From contig OX387182.1 in the NCBI GenBank assembly GCA_947561395.2, forward strand, positions 48,911,949 through 48,975,948: DNA of 64,000 nucleotides, read 5' to 3'. Position numbers and translations under genes: made by a program. The notes under the pieces were generated by a model that worked only from the letters and a program-made list of their open reading frames with translations, was not told where the DNA came from and did no database searches. This DNA comes from Buxus sempervirens. Lineage: Eukaryota > Streptophyta > Magnoliopsida > Buxales > Buxaceae. Of this stretch, positions 54,664 through 64,000 are shown in pieces. The stretch's first letter is position 1; each line of letters begins with the position of its first letter.

Positions 54664-57132
54664 TGTGCGCACCTAAATCCGGCCTAGATCGCACACCGGG
54701 CGCACGTTCAGTGCGTGCCTCGGGACATTCGGAGTCGCCACTGCCTGAGAGTGCAGGCAGACACGGTTTTGCCCTAACCGGGTCTAAGTCTGGTCTGCGG
54801 CTTATTAGAGATCTAGCTAAGTCCTCGGTTACGGTTCGGGGAAGTCCTAAAGACACCCCGATCCGCCCCGTCGGTCTGACGGATCCCTCGGGTTTCCCTG
54901 GTTTTTAAGTCAATCTCACCCTTTTCCTAGACCAGCATGCTGCTTATTGAGTCTGGCGGGGCCCTTTGAAGGTGTGGGTCCCTTTTATTTGATTTTATCT
55001 TTTATTGATTTAAGTGGAGTGGGTCGGACCCGAGTCCCGTTGGAAGACCCGTGGGCTGCCATGGTTGGGCCTTAGGCCCAGTTGGGGTATTGGGTAACCC
55101 ATTTGGTTATTTTATTAAGTTTTATATATTTACAATTTTAGTTTGGGCTTAGTGGGCTTGGAATGGGCCCGTTAGCCTAAGTCAATTGGCCTGGGGCCCG
55201 TTTGTTGAAAACGGGCCGGGTTTGGGTCGGTCAGAAGTGGGCCCCACAAGTGGGCCAAAGGGATCTTAATGGGCCTATCTAGGCCCAAAGTCCAAAAATG
55301 GGCTTAAGGTAGCCCAAAATGGTTTAAAGGGATGGTTCAAGCCGGTTTAGGCCGGATCCGGTCCAACCGAACCAAGAAATTACACTTTTTCATCATTTTT
55401 ACATTTCGCCCGTGTTTTCTCTACGGTCCAGCCTGACCGTGGATTGACTACGGTCTCTTCTGCCCGTGAAGCAATCACGGTCCAGGCTGGACCGGCCTGA
55501 GTTTACGGGCACAACTCAGTTTGCCCATTTGTTGCCGATTTCATTCTGGATATGTTCCGGCTGCCTTTTAAGGGATCCAGTGGCATCCGCCGAGGTTTAC
55601 AATATCTTCACAGCAACATAAGAACTCACTTCTTCATCATTTTCTTGTTCTTTACTTCTCCCCCCTTTTTTTTTTTATCTTTCATATGATCATCTTTTGC
55701 ATGAGAACACATGAAGGAATCAGAGGTTCTTTATCATATGGCTAGGCTTGCAAACACATATTTATCATTGATCAAGAAGATAGGGAGTGTATGAAAAGGT
55801 GATCTTATATGAAGTGAAGCCATCTTGTCTTAGATGACTTTTATTTGTCATATCCAAACTCCCTTTCTCCTTCTTTTAATTGGATCTTCATCTTCAGCAT
55901 ACCATGCTTAATATTGCACACGTTAGAAGCCAATGGATGAGAGAAACAGTAAATAAAATAAGAGACAATTTAAACTCAAAATATTGACATGTATTGAATA
56001 AGACAACTTCCCTTTTACTATTACCTTCTCAATTCTTTGACAAGTGATGGTTCTCTGGTAATCTCGGCAGCGCTTCCGCGTCACTTTGGATTTTCCAGAT
56101 TGGTTTTAAAAGAGCCTTGATAGGAGGTTGGGTTTTAAGAAGATGCTTTGGGAGGATTAGGCATGGTTTTGGGGTTACAAGGGTATTTTGGGCATTAAAT
56201 GGGCTTGGATAGGGTGGTGGTGATTGAACAGCATTCGGTCGTGGTAAGCAACAAGAGGGAGAGGGGGTAGGCCAAAGGAGGATGGCTTGTCCAAATGAAG
56301 GGGGTGGCCTCTCTATTTATAGGCAAAAATCCCGTGCCCGTATTTGAACTACGGGCATGCCTTGCCCGTACTTCAAGTACGGGCGTGCCTTGCCCGTAAT
56401 TCAAATACGGGCGAAAAACGAATATTTGCAATTATCGCAGATTCGGCCGTACAGGACGCGTGTCTCGCCGTACAGCGACGCGTGTTTCCTTCTAGAAGCG
56501 TGCCCGTATTTCAAATACGGGCATGCCCTGCCCGTAATGTAAATACGGTCCAGCACGTTTTAAAAATGTGTGGATTTCAAACCTTTATTCAATTTGATTT
56601 ATTTAAAGATTTTTATCCGATTTTTTTATTATTTTATTATAAAAACGAGATTCTTTTATTAAAATATTATTAAAAAACAAAGATATTTTTATTAAATGAT
56701 TATTTTATTTATTTAATTCATTTATTCTGCTTTTTGCTGCTGTTTTGCCACATGGGCAGCTTTCTTTGAAATTTCAACTGCCCATAACTTTTCCGTCCGA
56801 TGTCCGATTTCAGCAAATTTGGTGTTGTTGGAATCGGCTCGGAACCCACTATCCACTGGGATCAAATTGGGCAGTTGAATTGGGGTTGAACAAAAAGTCA
56901 ACTTTCGCTTCCCCAAAAGTTTGACCGGCTCATAACTTCCTCATCCGGACTCCGATTCTGGCAAACTCAGTTGCGTTAGAACCGTGTCGAAATGCTCTTT
57001 TCAATGAGAGGAAGTTTGATGGCCAATTCTCTTTGGATCAAAGAGTCAAATTTTGGCCCCCTCAGGGTTTGACTTTTTAATTGAAATTTTTATTTTCTTC
57101 ATTTTTTGGGGTGCAAAAATCAGGTGCTAACA
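54664..57132 (-). repeat. 5' LTR of the Tat-like element
   Basis: 2,469 bp. Differences from the other LTR noticed by eye: A/G in 'gagtrcaggc', G/A in 'gacggrtccc', G/A in 'tttttragtc', one or two bases in a T run, one C in 'gcgtgc(c)gtattt', G/A in 'gagrggaag' and T/C in 'ggccycctc'. Divergence is about 0.2%, hence a young insertion. Confidence 0.95.
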
Positions 57133-57217
57133 GTGAGGACTTGTAACAAGGCTTGTGAGGACTTGTAACTTGGCTTGTGAGGACTTGTAACAGGGGTTGT
57201 GAGGACTTGTAACTGGT
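57133..57217 (-). repeat. Remnant of the inverted 22-bp minisatellite arm
   Basis: About four units continue the array that ends at 44168. This proves the Tat-like element inserted into an existing array. Confidence 0.95.
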
Positions 57218-57919
57218 ATATCTTCTCTAATAATCTGATTCTAATTTCCTTTGTAACCAAACGTGATTTTGGATTTTAAAAATCGATAATTATAATCAGA
57301 TTCTGATAATCCAGAATTAGGATCAAAATCAATAATCTATAATACCAACCAAACGAGGCCCCAAGGCTTTAAACCATCGCACCAGATACTTTTGGGTAAC
57401 ATATATACTTGATTAAGGGATTAATGCTTACATTCCTTTCCTGTTTATAGTATGCCAAATTGATCCTTTTACACTCCATATTCTTCTTAATTGCCTACAG
57501 TGGGTACCAATTTAAAACTCCATTAGAAGAAAGACATCATGCTTTGTGATTTCATTCTGGCTTTGTAACCTTCTGTGGATGTGTTAATAAAATATCGTTA
57601 GGGAAGCATTATCTGTTGATGATTAAGAATCCAAACTGATGGAAATTCCAATATATTCGATGGTTATTGCTGACAAAGGAAAAACAACTAAATGACAAAC
57701 AAATTAGAAAGATTGATAACTCCTTGGCTTACCAAATGAACAAATCAAATAAAAGTTCTTCTATTAAAATATGAGAATCACAAAGAGTGTGCTCAAAAAG
57801 AACCAGAAATTCCAGAAATTGAACTTCCAAAATTCATATGTACAAAAGATCTGCATTTAGAGCAATGTACCTATGGCTCTCATGGCAACAATGTTGAAGA
57901 AAGGCGAATTCCAGCTTCC
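57218..57919. other. Non-coding flank with one transposon-like end
   Basis: The sequence to about 57363 ends 'ataccaaccaaacgaggccc', the complement of a common TIR type GGGCCTCGTTTGGT. Its other end was not found; one possibility is near 42100 at the far side of the minisatellite. The rest is AT-rich, with no gene until the kinesin exon. Confidence 0.4.
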
Positions 57920-58148
57920 TTACAAGTGTAGGAGGTTTGAAATTGGGTTCCAATCCAAAATCGAAGGTCTCTTATCTGCTGGAAGCACAAAATTGAGCTG
58001 AAACATCTCCTTCGAGACATTGACACTTTCACAAAACCCCACAAGTTTAGCTACTATCTCAGCACTCTCATGAATATGCTTGGCATCATGGGGATTTGTC
58101 CACAGCTTGTTTGCAACAAACTCCCTTTCGCGTTTCAGCGCTCTGATA
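57920..58148 (-). pseudogene. Last exon of a kinesin-7-like gene (DUF3490 region), captured fragment
   Basis: The minus strand has an acceptor (…atatatgcag) at 58149, then an open frame reading 'IRALKREREFVANKLW', 'HIHESAEIVAKLVGFCES' and 'VSKEMFQLNFVLPADKRP', and a stop at 57920-57922. This fits the C-terminal domain of plant kinesin-7 proteins (NACK/KIN-7 group), which act in cell division. Compared with what I recall of the family, the stretch between the R-E-R-E-F and K-L-W motifs seems about 40 residues short, an in-frame deletion. No motor domain lies in the window. It lies inside the 30.5-kb insertion, so it is likely a captured piece. Confidence 0.7.
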
Positions 58149-60405
58149 CTGCATATATCAGAGAGAATTCAGATATCCAGTAGTAACAAGTAACAAAGGA
58201 AACTCATCAGTCATCTCAAAAAGCTGTACACACACAAAAAAAACACAGAAAGATAGGGAGCTTCCCGATATACCTTGAGGATACTGAGATGGTTGGCTCA
58301 TCCCCTACATGGTGGGAGAGGGATTCAAACCAATTGCATGTATTTAAACTGAGTCCCAGTTAGGTTGAAAAACTCTGTTTGAGTCTTGGGCTGACATGGC
58401 CTAGCCTAAATCACTTTCTCATTTGGGATTTTTGGTGTTTATGTGTAGACACTGTGGAGATATATAATATTAGGTATCTTCTAAGATCATTGGTTTCATT
58501 TGTTCTAAATCCTTGCAAAATTACTCAAGTAGCTGACACCACTTGATGTCTTTGCTGTTAATGGCTTTGCAGTTTAGATTGCTTTCGTCAAATTCATGAA
58601 CTATGTTGTAGAATATTTATGCATAGTAGATATTTTTAATGACTCATCAATAACTGACACATGAATACATGCATCAGCGTGTTTAACAATTAATTATGGC
58701 TGTTGATACAGGTTCCATTTCTTCTTAACTCTTGTAAAATCATTTGAATGAATGACACTAATTGACGTATTTGCTGTTAATGGTTCCTCAGTTTTGATTT
58801 CCTTCATGAAATTCATGAAGCTGTCAGAGTAATCTTTTGTAGAGTAGTGATACACTGTTATGACTTATTGCACTCATATATTATAAATTTTTAATGACTC
58901 ATTCAAATAATTGACACATTAACACGTGCATTCATGTGTTTGACAATGCAAATATTATCATTGATAAGGATCAATTGAGTTTCATGATGTTCTCATTCAT
59001 CCCATTTCATCTTTCTTGTTCCTACCAGGTTACTCACTAATCGAGGCATTTATGACATAGCAGCCCTATGCTCCCAAGAAGAGAGGTATTTCATTATCCT
59101 TTGACTTTAACAAGGCTATACTATAATCACATTGCTTTAATAAGATCGATATTTTCTTTTAGTAGCTAAATTATATGTCATTATTCCTCTTGGTGAGATG
59201 AGGGAGTAAGGTTTTATGGGAGGGTAGTGGGAAGACACCTGTTGTTCACCTGATGGGTGATCCTTGTATTCTGCTGCATATTTTTTCTTTATATAAAATT
59301 CTAGTTGATTTATATATATGTCACTATGTTGAGATGGCTCAGTGTGTGATTATTGTTAACAATCAAAATTTTATATGGGGCTGTGAATACGGTGGATTGG
59401 GTGGCATTGTAATCAGTCCATACTTGGTATAAGCTAAATATTTTTTTGTAACACCATGAATATTTAGGAAGAATAAATAAAATTTATTATGTGGTTGAGC
59501 CACAACCATAAGTCTTACTAATTGCAGGTTGTTGTTGGGAGGAGGCTAGAGCAAGTGTTTAAGGTTGGGCAGGGGAGGAGACACTTGTTTCATTATATAA
59601 GTTATCGGGATAATATTTTGAACATTTCCCATTAACCTATGTATGGACAAATTCAAGAGTCTTTATGTAAAGACTCACATTATGGTTATCAAGTTAATTA
59701 ATTCATATGAGAAAAGGAATTGCGCCACAATCCAAATTACAATTCCACAGCTCAATGGAAATTACAATCTCAACACACTTCATCCATTTCAAAAAAATTT
59801 TTAAAGAAATTACAGTCTCAGCATGTTTAAATTTCTTTCACCACACTTCAATTTGAGTTGGAAAATATACGATCACATGATTCTCAAAACAACGGTAACA
59901 AAGACCTAAAGACACATTTTGTGGTCAATCTGTTCTCATAAACAAATATCTTAAAATATAAACACATGTAACATCAATGTAAAGAACTATTTTCTTTCTC
60001 TAGTTCATTGATACTTTAAACAACAAATGAATGGTAGGTAATAATTCACTCCAACCTTTTCAGCATGAGTTTAAAAATAACAACATGACAAGTGAACTAG
60101 AGATTAATTTTTTGCAAGAATCTGCCTGATCAATTCAGTGGTCATAAACAAATGTAATTAATAACAAGCATAAGAAAAGGAAATATCGTCTCTGTTATTT
60201 TATTTTTGGGTCCGCAAGATGCATGGTGAAAGTCCGAAACAAACCTCATGCAATGCAGTTTCTTAAAAATAATCATTTCAGATGGAACTAATTACAGATC
60301 AATGGAGGCTGTATCCTAAAGAATATATATCAAGTAATGCGATGAGGGAAAATTCAAACACAAAACAAGCAAATACAAATATAAATGCATTAGCATGTAT
60401 AGTAC
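58149..60405. other. Intron-like or non-coding stretch with a diverged tandem duplication
   Basis: No confident exon. About 58480-58720 and 58725-58975 are diverged copies of one block sharing 'tttgctgttaatggyt', 'tttttaatgactcat' and 'tgacacat...acatgcat'. A possible small plus-strand exon lies at 59033-59084 ('LLTNRGIYDIAALCSQEE' between AG and GT), unassigned. Confidence 0.45.
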
Positions 60406-60798
60406 CTCTGGTTGCTGATTCATAATCGTCGGGATTGACGCCTTGAATTGGAGGTGGTGTCCACTGTTGAGTCCGAAAACTCTCAAATGGGCTACTAAAA
60501 GACAGCCCAGACCCATCAAATCCAGCATACCTATGATCAGAAAAGTTGTTTCCTGTCAACCAGATCCTGCTTTGTCCGCTCTCTAATGAGACAGAGGACT
60601 CATAGAGTGGAACCCCATGGGGTGAACTATATGATCGCCCTTCAGATTGGAATCGACAATCCCATCTTCTTGATAAAGGAGGTGAGAAGCTTGAATTAGT
60701 TCGCCAGTAGGGTTCATGTGGAACCATAGACCATTCTCCACTAGCTCTGTTAGATCCATGTGGCCTTGCAGCCACACAACAAAGTGACCCTGTCTTAG
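60406..60798 (-). pseudogene. N-terminal exon of a plant-specific protein (captured fragment)
   Basis: The minus strand after an AG at 60799-60800 reads 'GSLCCVAARPHGSNRASGEW', 'PHEPYWRTNSSFSPPLSRRW' and 'QWTPPPIQGVNPDDYESATR', ending at a good donor (AGAG/gtacta). The style matches the N-terminus of a conserved plant family that I associate with RING-type ubiquitin ligases. The RING part itself is absent, so function is not supported. Any start codon must come from an upstream exon or has been lost. If spliced to the kinesin exon at 58148, the phases do not match and a stop follows within a few codons. Confidence 0.5.
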
Positions 60799-60800
60799 CT

Positions 60801-62375
60801 ATGTTCGATGCAACTTGTTAGAACAAGTAACAATTGCTTTTAACCCTCTAAAAGAGCTCCCAAAAAACCAACTTAAAGCATGATAGTGATCCCCTTATGC
60901 GACATGTCATAAAGTGTCTGTTTCCACAGGTAAACAGAATCAAAATCATCCAAGATGACTTGAGAATTTACGGATAAATTTGCTTGAGAAAACGTTGACA
61001 CCATAGAAATATTCACTCATGATTGAAATAAGCTTCAATTTGCTAATATAATACAACATTCAGGAATCATCCCCTTGTATCAGATTTTAGTGTAACAATC
61101 ATTTTATTCATGAACATGACCAAAAGAAGATAGCAACTCCACTTGCACACTGAATCGTCTTAGTAATCCAACTTCTTCCATTTTCTAGCAGAATTTATCA
61201 TCAACATATCTCCTAATATCAAAAAAGTAAATAAATATTAGATGTAAAAGAAAAGAAACAAAAACCAAAACAACTCCACCATGATTTTTCAAGAAAACGA
61301 AAATAATAAAACCAACTTGTGATCGAAATTAACATCATATCAAAGAGACATTAAAATAAGAAAACCCAACACTAAATAATGAGAATAACAAAGTGCAGAT
61401 AAAAATGAGTAATTCAATACAAGATGAACGAAGGGGAATAACCATGTTGAAAATTAGACCCAACAAAAAAAGCAAAAGGAAATCATAAGTAAATATACAT
61501 TGCGAATAATTATAAATTATTTAAAGCAAGGATCACAACCTTGTCATTGATGGGAAATTATATTCTCTTTCTACTATTCCATTGGACGTCCATGTCGTAG
61601 ACTAGTCTGGGTAAGATTCCAAATCCCTTATAAGGGACTGGAGCTCTCTGTAACTTCTTAAAGCTTCACTGGACATTCTGGATTTCTGTGTGAACTAACC
61701 TTTCCATACACATTGTGTACGTGGGATTTGATCCTTTTCTTCTCCATATAAACAGATTTTATTTGTTGCTCATAACAAAACTAATTAAATAAAGACAATT
61801 TCTGAAGAAGTTGAGTTGGGTATTACAATATATTGAATGGCAAATAGCAAGAAGAGATACTGGAGATCACTAAAATCATTTGCAAGAAAATATTAAGTTT
61901 GTCTCCAAGTGATAGCCTAGGTGATACATGAAAAGTCGACAGAAGCTAGCAAGACACAAGCTTTACCAATCAAAGTCGACACTAAAAGCAAACTCTTTAC
62001 ACCAATATACCATTAAGGGCCGGCGACTGCCAAACCTAACCAATCAGTACAATTCATATGCTGTGCCGAGATAAGAATACGGCAATCTAAAACCTAGAAT
62101 GATATACAGCAATAATCTTCCGAATAAAATGTACGAAGACGGATAACACAACAGAAACTAACCATATTACCTCGGACAAATGGTACAAATCCGTAGTAAA
62201 AGCAATTTAAGTTAAAACCTTCAAAATCAGAACCAGAAGCGAAAATACATTCATTGATACGGATCTTAACTTCGTGCGTACAACAAAAACAGTATTTCGA
62301 GAAATCATTACCACTGTTTAGAATGAAAGAAAACGAAAATCGAAAGATAAAAACAGGAAGAGAGGGCTTATGATT
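60801..62375 (-). other. Probable 5' leader/intron of the captured gene, up to the insertion edge
   Basis: AT-rich. The outermost 300 bases on the minus strand ('ctctcttcctgtttttatc', 'tcgttttctttcattc') look like a plant 5' leader pointing inward. No MULE-type terminal repeat was recognised before the copia sequence resumes at 62376. Confidence 0.4.
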
Positions 62376-64000
62376 GGCACGTTGTAGTCTGCAAACATGA
62401 GTTGGATTCCTTGGATCCAAGTAACTAGGAGGCTGCTCCATATAGACCTCCTCAGATAAATGTCCATACAGGAAGGCATTCTTGACATCGAGTTGATGTA
62501 AAGACCAGCCATTTAAAGTTGCAAGAGACAAGATGATCTGAACAGTAGCTGGCCTCACCACTGGACTAAAAGCATTTTCAAAATCCAAACCATGCACTTA
62601 AGTAAAACCCTGAGCAACTAAGCGAGCTTTATGGCGTTCAATAGAACCATCTGATCGTAGCTTGGTCTCAAGAATCCACTTGAAGCCAACGATGTTATGG
62701 CCGGAAGGACGGGGAACTACCTGCCAAGTTTCATTTTGTTTCAAAGCTTGAATTTCGTCATCCATGGCAGCAAGCCACTCTGGATGCTTAACAGCTGATT
62801 TGAAACCCTTAGGTTCTTTAAGAGAAATTAAGGCCTGAAACAACAGAGAATGAGGCAAAGCAGTTAGTGCATGAAAGACTCGAGGCTTGAAAATTCCAGA
62901 CTTACTTCTAGTGACCATCGGATGTGTTGGTAAAACAGTGGAGGAAGGAGGTGGTGAAAAAGTAGAAACAAGTTCAAGAGATGCCATGGAAGTATCACTA
63001 GAAGGAATAGAGACCAATGGTTGATCTTGTATAGAGGCAACCCTAGGAGAAGAGACCACCTTTGGTGTATGATCACTGCAAGGTAGACAAGGAGATGGCT
63101 GGGAGCTTGGTTCCACAATCTGAGATGTACCTACAGGAATCATAGAGGAAGAGCTTGGAAGAAAAGCATGATCAGTGAATTGAACATAATCTGAAATAGA
63201 CTGAGCTGAAGGAGATGAAATTAGATCGGAATAAGGAAAAATATGTTCACAAAACTAAACATGACGCGAAATATAAACTCTTTGTGACTGACGATTTAAG
63301 CATCTAAAGTCTTTATGAAGATGACTATCACCAAGAAAAATACAAGCAGTAGATTTTGGTGAAAGTTTATGGGGTGAGTAATCACGAAGATATGGAAAGC
63401 ATAAACGTCCAAAAGTACGCAACATGAAGGAGACTTACCATATAAGATCTTGTATGGAGTCAGGCCACCAAGAGCAAACGATGGGAGTCTGTTGATGAGA
63501 TAATAGGCTGTATAGAATGCTTCAACCCAAAGAGAAAGAGGAGCACTAGAATGAAAAAGGAGAGTAAGACCTATTTTAGTAATGTGACAATGTTTACGTT
63601 CAGCAACACCATTCTGATTTGGTGTGTAAGGACAAGAAATGTGTTGAACAATACCATAGTCACTCAAATGAACCTAAAATCTAGAACTTGTGAATTTTGT
63701 ACCACCATCGCATTGGAAGGATTTAATGGAGCAGTTAAATTGGGTTTCAACCAATTTTTGAAATCGAATAAAGGTGTCAAAAAATTCGGACTTGTACTTT
63801 AATGGATAAAGCCAATTGAATATTGAGTGATTGTCAATAAACACAACATAGTAACGAAAACCGGAATTGGAAATGACAGGAGACTGTCCCCATATGTCAC
63901 AATGAATCTTATCAAGGATAAAAGAACACCAATTTTCATTAATTGTACATGGCAAATGATGTGACTTGCCAAGCTTACAACCAATACAAGGGTCTAAATC
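62376..64000 (-). pseudogene. Old copia pol, integrase and start of RT (runs off the window)
   Basis: From the window end, the minus strand gives the pre-integrase zinc part 'DPCIGCKLGKSHHLP', integrase 'KIHCDIWGQSPV' and 'YVVFIDNHSIFNWLYPL', then 'TPNQNGVAERKHCHI'. After frame breaks come the linker and RT start '[20 protein letters not shown]', '[16 protein letters not shown]', 'FENAFSPVVRPATVQIIL' and 'LDVKNAFLYGHLSEEVYMEQ', ending 'HVCRLQRA' at the insertion edge. The next residues of the protein are at 31882. Integrase and the region around 63240 contain stops. Gag and the 5' LTR would lie beyond the window. Confidence 0.9.

Larger units (their letters stand above)
44169..57132 (-). mobile_element. 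Tat/Ogre-like Ty3/gypsy element with gag but no pol (TR-GAG-like), 12.96 kb
   Basis: Two long LTRs (2,466 and 2,469 bp) differ at only about five bases plus two small indels by eye. A 5-bp duplication GTGAG lies at 44164-44168 and 57133-57137. In element orientation (minus strand) the order is 5' LTR 54664-57132, primer site complementary to tRNA-Arg, leader, gag, a second gag-like frame, a long non-coding stretch with 34-bp repeats, polypurine tract and 3' LTR. No protease, RT, RNase H or integrase was found in the 8-kb interior. Long LTRs and a tRNA-Arg primer fit the Tat/Ogre lineage. It must use enzymes from another element. Confidence 0.9.
31884..62375. mobile_element. 30.5-kb gene-capturing insertion, probably Pack-MULE-like
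   Basis: This block interrupts the old copia RT between adjacent codons. Its left end (31884-31949 continuing at 37391-37530) is clearly related to the MULE-1 terminus. Inside are a DCD-domain pseudogene reading inward from the left end, the same type of 22-bp inverted minisatellite as in MULE-1, and two plant gene exons reading inward from the right end. Gene 5' parts pointing inward from the termini are typical of Pack-MULEs. Against this, no matching inverted repeat or 9-bp duplication is visible at the right end, only GGCA at both junctions. Without the two young retrotransposons the block is about 12 kb. Confidence 0.5.

Noticed and set aside
59033-59086. Small plus-strand exon 'LLTNRGIYDIAALCSQEE'
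   Set aside because: AG and GT flank it, but there is no partner exon or recognised family, so it was not called as a gene.

Overview
This is a plant nuclear window. It looks like intergenic heterochromatin from a flowering plant, and nearly all of it is transposable elements inserted into one another. The evidence is plant-type L1 LINEs (endonuclease, reverse transcriptase, zf-RVT and RNase H), Ty1/copia and Ty3/gypsy elements, hAT and Mutator-like DNA transposons, and GT-AG introns in fragments of plant-specific gene families (DCD-domain protein, kinesin-7). No rRNA gene, tRNA gene, CRISPR array or bacterial-type operon was seen. No host gene looks intact. The species cannot be named from the sequence.

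Left part (1-25 kb). A LINE fragment is cut at 371 by an LTR-like gypsy repeat (371 to about 2985). A 1.03-kb TIR element (1436-2469) sits inside that repeat. An inverted second copy of the repeat lies at 17313-18900, beside a decayed chromodomain integrase end. Between the two copies is a long decayed LINE (about 3815-16256), whose ORF1 is split by a 5,275-bp hAT transposon (5157-10431) with an exact 8-bp target duplication. LINE 3' fragments continue from 19 to 24 kb.

Right part (25.9-64 kb). One old minus-strand copia element spans the whole stretch in three pieces: its LTR and RNase H at 25980-26880, the middle of RT at 31481-31882, and integrase plus the start of RT at 62376-64000. Two insertions separate the pieces. 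The first, MULE-1 (26890-31471), has a perfect 9-bp target duplication, inverted arms of about 1.3 kb and a core of 22-bp minisatellite that switches orientation. The second is a 30.5-kb block (31884-62375) that starts with a related terminal repeat. It holds a captured DCD-domain pseudogene, a second inverted 22-bp minisatellite with a 72-bp-repeat hinge, a kinesin-7 last exon and the N-terminal exon of another plant gene. It reads as a large Pack-MULE-like, gene-capturing unit.

Two young retrotransposons have since landed in that block. One is a nearly intact 5.4-kb copia (31950-37385), whose LTRs differ by one base. The other is a 13-kb Tat/Ogre-like element (44169-57132) with gag but no pol and LTRs about 0.2% apart. 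The order of events can be read from the nesting: old copia, then the MULE-type insertions, then the minisatellites, then the two young retrotransposons.
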